Assembly (NCBI GenBank): GCA_030068075.1
Contig: CM057829.1
Coordinates: 88,961,889 to 89,025,888, forward strand
Direction of reading: 5' to 3'
Length of the DNA: 64,000 bases
Source: Paguma larvata
Taxonomy: Eukaryota; Chordata; Mammalia; Carnivora; Viverridae
Shown here piece after piece: positions 12,251 to 25,500 of this stretch (within the stretch, counting starts at the first letter, position 1; every line of letters begins with the position of its first letter). The notes beneath the pieces are model-generated. The model saw only the letters and a program-made list of their open reading frames with translations, made no database searches and had not been told where the DNA came from. A program made the translations under genes and the position numbers.

Positions 12251-13242
12251 ATCTTTGTAAAAGGAGATGATAGTAGTGAATATTTATACTGCTTTTTTCA
12301 AAAATATAATGTAACATTATTAAGCATTTTAATAACAAAAACAATGGTAATGATAACAGGACTTTGAAACACTAACAACACTCGTATTGCTTTTCTTTGC
12401 CCTGTTGTGTTTATCATCCTGTTCTCTACAGCTCCTGTCTGCCTTTTTCTCCTTGTTTCAAAACCACAAGGAGATTAATATGCATTTTGGGAGGTGAGAG
12501 TAAAGATAATGAGGCTATGTGAGTCATATAGGAATATTTAGTGTGGTAACAAAAAAACCGAAACAAACCCACTTTTCAGGGAAAGAATGAATTCCAGAAA
12601 TTACACTGTAATTACTTCAAATACAATCTTGGTTTACTGTTTAACGTTTCTTTGTTAGTTACACATATGTTCTCTAGTGAATGGAGAGTAATTCCTAGAC
12701 AAGAAACTAACAAAACAGTGGTACCTGCAAATCTCCTTGTCAATGTGAATCCTATAGTTCTAATGCCTCAGTATCCTTATTCAAAAAGCAGTCTCACTGA
12801 GATATTACAGATTTAGATGCTACCTAGCACAGGCCGAGTTTGCTGGACTAAACACCACAGGATGAAGAGATTACACCATTGTTGCTGTGGAAATTATTAA
12901 GGAGTATGCCAAACAATACGTATACAGATATACTGTTGAGTTTATCTTACATATATTTGCAGATGATCTGTGTTGTTTAGTTATCACGAGAGTTGACTTT
13001 ATTTTAATGAAAATAAACTGGGAGATCAGGGTAACAGATTTTAGGCAGTGTAATAGTGGAAAGAAATAGGCTGCTGAAAGGGTGTGGACAGACCTCTTAT
13101 TCTGATCAATGTCTTTTCAGAGAAGACTGAAGAGGATAACAGTTTAATTCTCTTCTTACTGAGTATTATTTTGGGGTTTTTTTTTAGTGGGGAGGAGGGT
13201 GATATAGAGTATAAGAGGCATATGGTTTTCACAAACCTTTAC
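12251..13242. other. ASCC3 intron without recognised features
   Basis: AT-rich unique-looking sequence. Short open frames occur on both strands near 12900-13270 and have no domain or splice support. Confidence 0.4.
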
Positions 13243-13259
13243 AATGTGCATCCAGTCTT

Positions 13260-13470
13260 ATTTTTTTAGGTTTATTTATTTTGAGAGAGAGAGAGAAAGA
13301 GAAAGAGAAAGAGAAAGAGAGGGAACGACTGGGGGAGGGGCAAAGAGGGAGGATCCCAAGCACGATACAGGCTGGGTTTGCTGCAGGGCTCGATCTCAGG
13401 ACTGTGAGATTATGACCTGAGCTGAAATCAAGAGTCGGAAACTTCAATGACTGAGTCACCCAGGTGCCCC
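13260..13470 (-). repeat. SINEC SINE with (GAAA)n-like expansion
   Basis: Reverse complement SINE whose tail side carries GAGAGAAAGAGAAAGAGAAA and which ends CACCCAGGTGCCCC. Direct repeat CAGTCTT is at 13253-13259 and 13471-13477. It appears inserted in the poly(T) side of the neighbouring L1 insertion. Confidence 0.9.
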
Positions 13471-13487
13471 CAGTCTTTTTTTTTCAT

Positions 13488-14222
13488 GGATTAGAAGAAC
13501 AAATATTGTTATAATATCTATACTACCAAAAGCAATTTACATATTTAATGCAGTCCCTATCAGAATGTCACCAGCGTTTTTCACAGAGCTAGAACAAACA
13601 ATCCTAAAATATGTATAGACCACAAAAGACCCTGAATAGCCAAAGCAATCTTGGAAAAGCAAAGAAAAGCTAGAGGCATCACAATTCTGGACCTTGAGCC
13701 ATATTACAAAGTGGTTACCAAGACGGTATGGTACTAACACAAAAAACAGACACATAGATCAATGGAACAGAACAGAAAACCCAGAAATAGACCCACAACT
13801 CTATGGTCAACTAATCTTCGACAAATTAGGAAAGAATATCCAATGGGAAAAAGACAGTCTCTTCAACAAATTGTGTTGGGAGAACTGGACAGCAACATGC
13901 AGAAGAATGAAACTGACCCACTTTCTTACACCATACACAAAAACAAATTCAAAATGGTTGAAAGACCTAAAGGTGCAGCAGAAAACCATCAAAATTCTAG
14001 AGGAGAATATAGGCAGCAACTTCTTTGACCTCAGCTGCAGCAACTTTTTACTAGACATGTCTCCGGAGACCAGGAAAACAAAAGCAAAATGAACTACTGG
14101 GACTTCATCAAGATAAAAACCTTCTGCACATCAAAGGAAACAGCCAACAGAACTAAAAGGCAGCTTATGGAATGGGAGAAGATATTTGCAAATGATATAT
14201 CTGATCGAGGGTTAGTCTCCAA
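13488..14222 (+). repeat. L1 ORF2 C-terminal fragment, inverted relative to its poly(A)
   Basis: The translation contains [80 protein letters not shown] and MEWEKIFANDISDRGLVSKM, the C-terminal region of L1 ORF2. It is broken by a frameshift near 14090 and has no 3' UTR. A T run lies just 5' of it (about 13475-13483). The 13-bp repeat AATGTGCATCCAG brackets the unit at 13243-13255 and 14223-14235. Confidence 0.92.
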
Positions 14223-14281
14223 AATGTGCATCCAGATTTATCATGCACTCCCCACCTCAGTATCCTCAGTATCTTCCACAT

Positions 14282-14283
<2 letters not shown>

Positions 14284-14330
<47 letters not shown>

Positions 14331-14346
14331 TGCGTGTGCGTGTGTG
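14284..14346. repeat. (GT)n microsatellite, Z-DNA-prone
   Basis: A GT run passing into GTGCGCGTGCGTGTGCGTGTG; 63 bp of unbroken purine-pyrimidine alternation. Confidence 0.97.
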
Positions 14347-14356
14347 AGTGACATGA

Positions 14357-14552
14357 GAAGCAGCACAGGACAGTGGTTAAGAACCCACACTTGGTTGTAG
14401 ACTGCAAACTATTCACTTGCTGTGCAACCAATGGGATGTTATCAATCTCTAATGAGTGGTTATTGTCAGGATTAAATGCGTTTATCAATGTAAAGTTCCT
14501 AGAATAGTGGTTGGCACATGAAAAGTGCTCAAAGGTGTTAGCTATTATTACA
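14357..14552 (+). repeat. MIR SINE
   Basis: It reads ACAGTGGTTAAGAACCCACA at the 5' end, ATTGTCAGGATTAAATGCG in the middle and GGTTGGCACATGAAAAGTGC near the 3' end. Confidence 0.8.
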
Positions 14553-14822
14553 TGTGTTTCCAAGGCAGACATGTACTTTTTAAATATTAAATTAGGTAAA
14601 TACACCAAGGTAGGTAAATATGAAAGGAAAATTATATTCTTAAATCTAACAGATAACTAGTTTAAGATGCTTGTCCAAATTAATTAACCATTATTTTACT
14701 GTCTTCTGCCCAGATAAATCCTATTTTTGAGTCTCCAAATTGGGAAATAATATAAACCTCATACTTAGGAATCTAAAAACAATTCTTATTTTTTTATTCT
14801 TTCTTCAGAAATGAATTTTTAA

Positions 14823-15047
14823 TTTTTTAACTTTTTAAAAGTTTATTTATTTACTTATTTATGTAGAGAGAGAGGGAGAGTGAACAGAAGAAGGGCAGAG
14901 AGAGAGAGGGAGAGAGAGAATCCTAAGCAGGCTTCATGCTCTCGGTGCAGAGCCCAAAAAAGGGCATGAACTCATGAACTGTGAGATCATGACCTAAGCC
15001 AAAATCAAGAGTCGGATACTCAACAGACTGAGCCACCTAGGTGTTCC
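14823..15047 (-). repeat. SINEC (older subtype)
   Basis: Reverse complement with AGTTTATTTATTTACTTATT, a GA-rich tract, GAATCCTAAGCAGGCTTCAT and terminal CACCTAGGTGTTCCT. It is more diverged than the SINEC_Fc copies. Confidence 0.88.
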
Positions 15048-15467
15048 TAAAATTTTTTTTGATAGCTGCCTTATATACTTTAATTTTCTACTCTTTTCTA
15101 TAGAGCAAACAACAGAAAATTGATAAATACAGGATCCATAAGTCTATCCATTCATTAATAATTATTTTCTGACTCACTATAATGTACTTGGTCTTATGCT
15201 GCACACAAAATCTACACACTAGTTTCTCAAAGGAAAAACACTGAAAAATTGGAAACTGTGAATGGGATATTGAAGCCTATCGAGAATGACAAGCAATAGG
15301 AGGTAAGAAAAAGCTAATAAGTAAGTGAACTATCTCAGAATCAGTGAATATATAAGAGAAGGACATTAAAGACATTATACAGTCCAATGGTTCTTAACTC
15401 TTTAAAACAACACCAATATACTGGAGGGGTAAGATGACATACAGTATTCTTTTGTAACATATATCTT

Positions 15468-15681
15468 TTTTTTTTTTTTTTTTTTGTTTATTTCTGAGAA
15501 AGAGAAAGACAGAGTGTGAGCAGGGGAGGGGCAGAGTGAGAGGGAGCCACAGAATTAGAAGCAGGCTCCAGGCTCCGAGCTGTCAGCACAGAGCCTGACA
15601 CAGGGCTTGAACCCACGAACTGAGAGATCATGACCTGAGCTGAAAAAGGATGCTTAAGTGACTGAGCCCCAGATGCTCCAA
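15468..15681 (-). repeat. SINEC_Fc-type SINE with 18-bp target duplication
   Basis: Reverse complement SINE starting in a T run. TTTTGTAACATATATCTT occurs exactly at 15450-15467 and again at 15682-15699. Confidence 0.95.
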
Positions 15682-15699
15682 TTTTGTAACATATATCTT

Positions 15700-16399
15700 G
15701 ACTAAGGTGCTAACAAAGTTTTGTGGGAAATTATTATATTTAAACTCAACAAAGAAAAAAAATACATGTATTGTATGCCATAAGGAAGATGGAGAAAATA
15801 CTCCTAATAGTAACTTTAACTTTAATATTAAATTTAGTTTTAAGCTTCTTGGTCAAAAAGCAAAAATAAATATAGTTTTTTAAACCATGTGATAAATCTA
15901 GTTGTATTTTTATTTTGCAAGGAGAAGGGGGAAGGAGTTGAACAGCTTCTCTGACATTAATTCTAAAAGAACTTAATCATGTGTTCTTATGTAAAGAAAC
16001 CTCAGGAACATCATGGATTCAAGAAGATGACTCAAAAGAAGCAATAAGAACAGCTTTCAATTATAATTCACAGAAGTTATTATATTGAAGGACAGGATGA
16101 TCACCTGGCTGCTGGCCTAGCGTATACCTATTATCCTGACTTACATATTAATAGTGACTCATTCCATTCTCAGAAGTATCCAACTTTGGAAAATAAATTA
16201 TGTGGGAAACTTGGTCGAAATATGTTGCTCTGTAGTGATCTTGTCTGACAGAGGAAAAGACTTCATAAACAGTTTCTGCCAAATTTCTGGAGGCACTGGA
16301 TGGCAACATTTAAGACCCAAATTAAAAGACAAGGTATGAAATATATACGATATAATCTCTTTGTATTAAAAAGCAATGTAATAACGTCATGAAACTTAC
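15700..16399. other. ASCC3 intron next to exon 16
   Basis: Unique sequence. I saw no ASCC3 exon continuing after residue 1851 and no recognised repeat. Confidence 0.45.
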
Positions 16400-16534
16400 A
16401 CTCAGAATTGAAAGCAATTCTTCAGTACCACATTCAGGTTTCAAACGCTCTTTGAACATTTTAACTGTTTGGTGCTTCAAATAGTAGTAAGAGGCAATTC
16501 GGCCATATGTCAGAGGTTCAATGCTCCGATTATC
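16400..16534 (-). CDS. ASCC3: ASCC3 window exon 16 (start of SEC63 domain 2)
   Basis: 135 nt, 45 whole codons, phase 0 at both ends. The acceptor is TTTGAAATAG and the donor is CTGAGT followed by GTAAGT. It encodes [19 protein letters not shown], then [17 protein letters not shown] and TEELLSILS, about residues 1807-1851. [12 protein letters not shown] is the canonical opening of a SEC63 domain. No further ASCC3 exon is recognisable between here and position 1. Confidence 0.95.
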
Positions 16535-19500
16535 CTATTTCAAAAAGAAAGATAAAATGACTAATAAAAAGTACAATAGAAACACATACATTCATAAAAT
16601 TAATAGTTCTTAGTCCAGGTTGTTATTGCAACAATTTTGTTAAAATTATTATTATTGGTTATCACCAGAAGCAAAAGCCCTATGGTTAAAAAGCTGGGCA
16701 ATCTTTTCATTTGGAATGTACATGACTGAGTCCTACCTCTCCAATTTCAATACAGTAGGAAAGTTCCAATTCAACCAGAGACTTCTCAACCAGACTGGAC
16801 AGAAATTTATTCACAGAATCATGGCTCACATCGCTCAAATTGTAGTAGCTAGAAAACAAGCAAGGTCATTATCACTTCAATTTCCCCTCATTCTCTTCAT
16901 TTCAGAATTTCAAAGAACAATTACATTTACTGCAAATCAAAGAAGTAAAACAACTGCAACTGCCAGTTTCATTTTACAGATCAATATTTCCTTTATAAGA
17001 TTTGTTGATGTCAATGAATAATGGTAACAACTAAATATATGAAAGATAAGCTGATAAAATTCAGCACCACATTAAACAGATAATAACTTTGCAGAAACAG
17101 AAGCATATTATATATAAATATTAATTCCCTTTTATATATAAAAACCCATCCTCAGTAACTTTATAAAACTCAAAACACTATTGACATGAGTAGTAGATGA
17201 ATTCTTTTAGGAAATTTAGTCATTGACCATTCTCCAAATGCTTAATGACTACATGTCATCCTAAATATGGGGAAAGACATCATCAAACTAACAAGAAAGC
17301 ATTTGAACTAAGCTTCTATAGACAAAAACCACAGGTTCAGCTCTGTACGTTTTCCAAGTAAAAAGCCTAAAAGGACAGGCAATTCATCTGAATGCTCCTC
17401 CCTCTAACTCCAAAAGGTGCTTGGTGAATCCCTAAGACTGCTAGGAATCTGTGCCTGGGAACTGATCCAAAGGGTGACAGAATGCCCCTACATCATGGCG
17501 GATCTCTAATTCTTAGTGGGGGAAGCACAGAGAATTAATCTCCTCTCTCCATCCAAATCAAGTAACGGGAGTGTAAAGTGGCCTCAGAACAGACTCTCAT
17601 CTGAACAGACTGAGACCCCAGCACAGGGGCTGTACACCTGCACAGGACTGGAAAGGGGATATTCATAGTCTGGGAAGAAAGTGTTAACAATCTCAAGTGG
17701 GAGAGATCTGAAGGAAATCACAACTGATCGAATATGGCAATTTTTTTTCTTTCTTCAAAGGGAAAGATTTGGGGTCAGTATACTGTAAAAATTTATTTAA
17801 AAATACACAAAGCAGGACTTAAATAACGGCGGGATGTATTTTTAGTAGAAAGATAAGATTGCACAAATGGCTAGGTATACCAGTATGAGAGTCTCCACTA
17901 AGTAAGGATTAATAACAGACACTTTATTTAGGAAAATCTGTAAATCATAATTATATGCTCAAGGTTTTAATTTTCATAAAAGAGAAACAGTTACTTTCAA
18001 TTTTAGTCTGCAGAGAAATCACTGCCTTTCCTGGAAAAGTTCATGTCATAGACCAAAATAAAGCAGTATTTATCAATGAACAGATGAGTATTGAAACCAG
18101 TGCTGATGTTAATTTAAACAAAATGTACAAACTTTTTAAAAATGTTTATTTACTCATTTTGAGAGAGAGCAAGAGAATGCACATGCATGCATGTGCAAAT
18201 GGGGGAGGGGCAGAGAGAGAAGAGAGAGTCCCAAGCAGGCTCCATGCTGTCAGTGCAGAGCCCAAGGCAGGGCTGGAATTCACCAACTATGAGATTATGA
18301 CATGAACCGAAATCGAGAGTTGGGCGTTTAACCGACTGATGCCCCCAGTCAGATGGGGACTCAGATGCCCCCAAATGTAGAAACTTATCTAACCAGGCAT
18401 GTAATATGAAAAACCAGCATCGGAAAACATTAGAAAATACTTCCTTTATCCTGGAAAATGACTAAAAAAAGTATTAGTTAGAATAATGTATTCTTCATTA
18501 GAAGGTAAATAAAAACATTCTGGACATTCAAGGCCCCACAAAAGAGATCTCTAAAGCTGTTCTAAATTACTAGTCATATTTATTATCTTTCATTTTTTTC
18601 CCAACAAATGGAATTTATCAGCCAAACTTTCTACAACAGAAGTGCTTACTTTATTATTTCATATTCTTTGGCTTGTTAAAAATAAACTTTCCAACACTAT
18701 TTTCAGCTGGGATAATACATAGTTGATAAAATTTTCTAATTAAAAAAAAAAAAAGAATAGTGAAAATGTGTTTAGGAACTGAATAAGTAGTACAATTTCT
18801 AGAGCAGGAATCAAGTGATTCTTCATGCAATTAAAATTACAGAAGGAAGACATTATGAAAACAACATTACCATGAAAAAAAAAGTTAAAATACATTTTTG
18901 TCTAAAAATTTCCTAGGTCATTTGAAAACAGAAAGCCTTGTGGATGGTGCCACTGATTACCATAAGCCATTCCCTTACAAATGTAACTGGAATGACAACT
19001 TTACCATTTTTTTTGCTTTAATAAATTTAGTACATTTACAAATAATATTTAAAACCATTTTGAAAAAGACTTGCCTTCAAAAATTATAAATTCCTTTTAA
19101 TATTTATTTTGGTCACTGTTTTATTTATTTATGAGGTATATTTTGATGGGCTAATACCCTTTCTAATGTTTTTCTAACTCTGCTGGGAAATCTTTAAGAC
19201 TGATTTGTAGCTTTTATCCAGATAAAGTATAGTTGGGGTAAATGTTTCTTAAACATTTAAAGTAAGTTGCAAAAAAGAAAAAAGAACCCTAAAATCACGT
19301 CTCCGAGATGACAACAAATTATTTGATGATCAGATTACTTATAATCTTATTTGATAAAAATTAGCACATTTATGAGAATAACTAAAAACTTCTGTTCATA
19401 TTTTCTCTTAATATGGTTGTTCTTTTCTAACGTGCTCACCAACATTCTCACACTGACTTGCCTAAGAAATGAAAAACTTCAATTTAAGTAATTGAATTGA

Positions 19501-22500
19501 CATTTAATACACTTGATATCAACACTTCTATACTTAGGATATCTGAGGATAATCTAGAATTAAAAAAAAGTCCTAAAATTGTTTTCTTCAGGTATTATGG
19601 CATATGTAAACAGTAACTATTTTTATTTATTTTTAGAAAGCAATAACTATTTAAAAAAATAGAAAGTGCTGGTTAAAATATTACACTCAAGAGTAGGAAA
19701 ATTTCCATCATTAAAAATTGTCTTCTGGGATGTGTGGGTGGCTCAGTCGGTTAAGCATTCGACTTCGGCTCAGGTCATGATCTCACGGTTCACGGGTTCC
19801 TGCCCCGCATCAGACTCTGTGCTGACAGTTCAGAACCCTGGAGCCTGCCTGCCTTGGATTCTATGTCTCCCTTTCTCTCTGCCCTTCCTCTGCTTGTGCT
19901 CTGTCTTTCTCTCTCTCAAAAATAAACAAATATTAACAAAATTTAAAAAAGTTGTCTTCTATCCACCCAACACAAATATAAAATGCATATTTTTGTTGTG
20001 ATATAACTTTGCTGATTCAACTATTATTCTTTGCTAATATTTGAACTAAGGTTACTTAAACCATTTAAAAATCCATATAAAAGTCAGATATGCTACATCT
20101 TAGTTAGATATATAATTTAACAAGACACTATAAAATAAACTAAATATAAATAAAATTATTGTTTAGGTCACATAAAATTTCAGGAGCTAATATATTCTGA
20201 CACTTTCCTGGGAATAAAGAATGGAGTTCATATTTACGTGATCTTCATTAGCATTATATGGCCTTTGCTTCTATAGCATGAACTTTTTTAGTCACTGGGT
20301 AATTTAAAGCCTAAATAATTATAAGCATTTAGCTTAAAACATTATATATCATTAATTTCAATAATTACTAACTTGAAAAAGCAAGCAACAGCGAAATAAA
20401 AAGGTCTGTTTTCATGTTCCACTCTCCACCGTACAAAATTTATAATTTACTGGTTATTAAAACAGAAATATTACACAACTGTTTAATTATAGATAAAGGA
20501 TACAATGTAGTTTCATGCTCTCTGCATTGGATCATCAAGTCATTATCTTCTCTCTGCCATAAACAGACAGCCTACCTTTTTGTCAGCATGCTATTTCATT
20601 TATTTCACAGAGAAACCCAGTTTCACAATAATTGACTTGTCAGAAGCTCTAATTTATGAGGCTGAGCTCTGTAAGATTTCTCTATATTGGACTCAACCTG
20701 CACACAAGCAGGGTTGAATATTTACAATGCTGTTAACAGGTGCTGAGTTGTTTAATGATTCTAATAGCCAGAAGCGTACTGAGAAAGCCAGCGGGATCAC
20801 AATTACAGGCTGTTTGAACACAACAATTACTAGTCCCCTGGGAGGTGTGAAAGTCAAAGGCAGTTGGATACTGACAGCATCTAGCACATGGGCTAGACAA
20901 GCTAACTTCTATTAGCAGTCCATTGGGAAAAAGTCATCACAAACCTCTCCCTCTCATAAAAATTTACAAAGTTCATTAAATTTAAACAATCCCAAAGTAA
21001 AACAACTTAAAAAAATTATCTTTAAGAGCTCTTGTCAAAGGACAAACAGAAATACCACACATGAAACCTCAAGTTATCTTTATCCAGCCTCAGTAAGGAT
21101 GAAATTTTGCCAGTTGAGGATGAAAGAGGTTTTATTGTAATCTAAAACATAGATAAAGTTACACCAAACAGTCTGGATTTAATATGAATAGTGGCAGCCA
21201 TTTCCTGTTTAGTTATTGTAAACCTGGCCAGAGATCTTGCTGGGAAATTTTTCATCAGTATTGAAACGCTGCTGCTATAACTGTCAGTACTGGGAAGTCA
21301 TTTGTTACGGCACCATGTTTTTTTATGTTCAGATTATGCAGCAGTAATAATGACACAAATAATGAAAGTGGTTGCAGGGACAGCTGAAACTACCACAACA
21401 TTTTTTGTCCCAGAAATATTTAAAAGCCTTCTCAGGGGAAAACAGAGAGTGAAATTGAACATACAAATTGAATCCAGAACTCAATTTGGAATATATTATA
21501 TTTCATGATGCACCAGTACATGTGTTTATATACATTTGAACAAACTAATGTAATGTGTGTCTATATATATTTATACATGTAAATATGTATCTTTATATGC
21601 ATTGCATATATTTGCATATATATACATATCTCACACACACACACACGAGACTATAAACATACAGAGAATAATCCAGGACCAGTGGCAGAATCTTTGTCAA
21701 CATAAGTTCCACTTTTGGTGGTGGTGTGGTGGGGGTTCTTTATAGTTGTATGATTAAATGAAGGGGGCTGGGGAAATGGGTCATATTTATTATCTATGTA
21801 TGACTATATTTTGAAAGCAGTCTTTGTCTTGTCTATTTTAAATAAAGCTCATTATCTCCTTGTTAACATACACATGCATGTATACATGCTTCTCCCACTG
21901 AACCAAAAGTCAAATCTCAATTTATGACACTGAATGATGGAGAGTATTAAGGATAAATTAAAGCTACACATAATATAAGCCCTTCACGTGAGACAATGAT
22001 TTTAGCCTTCTTAAAACTTTTAACAGTTTGGGGCACCTGGGCGGCTCAGTTGGTTGAGCATCTGACTCTTGGTTTCAGCTCAGGTCATGATCTCAGTTTC
22101 GTGAGTATGAGTCCTGTGTTGGGCTCTGGTCTGCATCGTGAAGCCTGCTTGGGATTCTCTGTTCTCTGCCTTTCCCCTATTTGCTCTATCTCTGTCTCTC
22201 ACAAAATAAATCAATAAGCTAAAAAAAAAAAAAAACAACTTTTAACAGATCTAAAAATAAGTACGAAAAATTCACCAATTTCCTGAACTCTTGTGCTTTC
22301 TTTGTTTCCAGATTACAGAAAAGATGAGTTTAACATAGGCAATAATAAAAACATACTATCAAGGGTCAATCAGAAAGAAAATTGTAGAACTTCACTATAG
22401 CAGACTAAATAAAATACATAAGTCATTAAAACTGATTTAGGCACATGTTTCCATTTTTATCCAGATGTAAAGGTATAGATATTAAAGTGGACAATTTTTT

Positions 22501-25500
22501 TCTTTGTATCAAATAAACAGAAGTGTTATACAACCAAAATTTGTGTGGTATTGTTTCTATAAAGAACACATTTTCCAGCATAGCACTGGAAAAAGAAGTG
22601 GAGGAGGTGTATGGATATTTGGGTTCTGGACCTGATAATGAGTCTGATGACGGGAGACTGTAGCCCCTGGAGACAGAGGGCCTGAATTCCAGTGCCGCCT
22701 CTGCCTCTCGGGAGCTGTGTAATTAGGGACAAGCTGCTCAATCTCCCTGTGCTTCAGCTTCTTCATCTATAAAATGGCGATCATAATTAAATGAGTTAGG
22801 CTCTCAAACCAACATCTCAAATGTAGTAGATAATAAATAATAATAGTGTATATTTGTGTTTGTCACTATTAATTTTTGATTTTTACTTTTATAAATTCCT
22901 TTCTCATACATATGTTTTGTTAATGTTCACCTCGTTCCTAGAGATTGTAGAGGCTGCTTGTCAGTACCCAACTTGAACAATGGGAACCCGAGTAAGACAG
23001 AAGGGCCCATAGTGGCCTCAACCCCCTGGCTGAACATAAACAGGCCCATTAGGCAACTCACCTGAAATCATCTTAAGCTCTAGTTGACCAATGGGTTACA
23101 TACACCAAGACGCAGATACCAAAAAGGGAAAATTCCATGCATTCTCATACCTCTTCAACCTCTCCCTTTAACCACAGCCCCTACCATCGCCGCACAGCAG
23201 TCTCTCCTTCGCTGTCCTGCCCCTCCTTCCTTAATCGTATGTTCAATAAACTTCTACCTCCTTTGTTCTGCCTTGGGTGAATTCTTTCACCACCAGGGCT
23301 TCTGGCTTCCACCTAACTGAGTTGACCCACATTTGGTGGCCCCCATCTGATTGGGAGACAGCACATTTGGTGGCCCACATGGGGAGCTTTTATGCCCTCC
23401 CCCCACAGAGATGAATGCTTATTTTGTTTTCAAGCATTCATGCTATATTGTGGATACTCTAAAGATATGAATATTCCTCTGTATTGTGCTTTGACTAAAA
23501 GTCATTGACTTTGTTACACGATACTTTTATTTTTATATAGCTCTAGTCTATACCTTTAAACAAATTTTTCACCTTTCACCAGAGTAAGAGTAATTAAATC
23601 CTAAGTAGGTAGACTGTCTTTGCCATCCTTTTTCTTGTTTATTTCTAATATTATTGTATTATGCACTGGGAATGTAGCCTTATGATCTCTATGTTTTGAA
23701 ATATACTGAGTTGTTCTTTGTGGTCTAGTACACAGTATATTTTTATAAATAAATTTCGATGAGTGTGAGTAGGCATATTCTTTTTGGGAGAAGATATATA
23801 TATATGTGTGTATATATATATCACAAATATATATATATATATATATATAATGATATATAATTGATTGATACATAATCAATCAACATGATTATAATCTAGT
23901 TAACATCTTGAATATCTATCAGTTTTTGCTTTCTGTATTTTGATGCTATGTTTTTAGTTATGTAAAATTTTATAAACTATTATAACTATTTAGTGATTGT
24001 GCTTGCTATCAATATGAACCATGCTTTTTGTCCTTCTTAGTCTTTCTTTGCCTTGAATATCATTGTCTGATTTTAATTCTACAACTGTTGCTCTCTCTTT
24101 GTTATCATCCTTCATATCTTCTTTCAATCCTTAACTCTGGACTTTTCTAAAGCATTCTGATTTCTTGTTTCCTGTAAGTCATGTTTAGATGGATTTAAAA
24201 TAATTAAATCTGAGAATTTCTTTCAACAGGTAAGTTTAAATTATTTTTAACACTTATGATTATAACTGACTGGACTTATGATACAAATAGATCCTGTCCG
24301 TCCTCTACTCAAAACCCTACAATGGTTCTTATATCAACAGTGAAATTCAAAGTCCTTACCATGACCTTTAAAGTCTCACATGACTGGTATTGCCATCAAC
24401 CCCCCATATCCCTAACCTCATCTCCTGCTACTGTCTACCCCTCATTCATTTCATATCAGCTGCAACTTCCTTTTTCTGTGCCTTGAATATACCAGACATG
24501 TGTGTCTTAGAACCTCTCCTATTCTCCTGGTCTGAAATGTTTTCCTTAGATATTCATGTGGTCAAATTTCTCACCCCTTTCGAGTCTTTGTTCAAAAGTC
24601 AGCATATTTTTTTAAAAAAATAATACAATATCATTAACTATAGTCACTATGACAAAGATTATAGCATTTATTTTATAACTGGAAGTTTATATCTTTTGAT
24701 CATCATCTCCCCATTTTCCTCTTTAGCACCTTTAACTAGATCCACTCTGTCTCCCTATTTAATACTATAATCACCTTACTCTACCCTATTGGTTTCCTGG
24801 TCTTCAGTAGCTTGTTCTTTTTTTCAAAGCACTCATCACCTCCCCCTGCTCCTTTCTTAAGGGAAGGAGAGAAAGAGAAACAGAGGCAGGCAGGCGGTAA
24901 GAGAGAGGGAGAGAAAGAATCTTAAGCAAGCTCCATGCCCAGCATGGAGTCAGATGCGGGGCTCAATCTCATGACTCCCAAATCATGACCTGGGCCAAAA
25001 TCAAAGGTCAGATGCTTAACAGACTGAGCCACCCAGGCGCACTCATCACCTTCTAACATAACTTTTAAACTTACTCTCTCTGCTAAAAAGAATATGAATG
25101 CTTTGAAAGCAGAAATTTTTGTTTAATTTACTATTACGACTTCAAAATGCCTACAATAGTACCTGACACACAGTAAGCACTCAATAAATGTTTACTGAAT
25201 TAAGGAATATAGGTTTAATTTTAAGGCAATTTTATGGTGATTTTAAGGCAATTCTATGATTTTTGAGACAAGAGATCATACTTATGTTGCTACTACCTTC
25301 TAACAGAACCTAATACAATTGCTGATCATAGCTTTTTACTTCCTAATTGAGCCACAGTTGACATATATAACATTGTATAATTTTAGGTATACAACACAAT
25401 GATTCGATATACACTTATATTGTGAAATGATTACCATAATTAGTCCAGTAAATCATTACCTTACATAGTTTTAAATTTTTTTCTTATGATGATGAGTCCT

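Noticed and set aside
13694..14400. Open frames as a novel protein gene
   Set aside because: They are L1 ORF2 pieces followed by a GT microsatellite; the repetitive Val-Cys run is translation of that repeat.
14165..14608. 147-codon minus-strand frame with a Thr-His run
   Set aside because: The run is the reverse reading of the (GT)n repeat, and the rest is MIR and L1 sequence.
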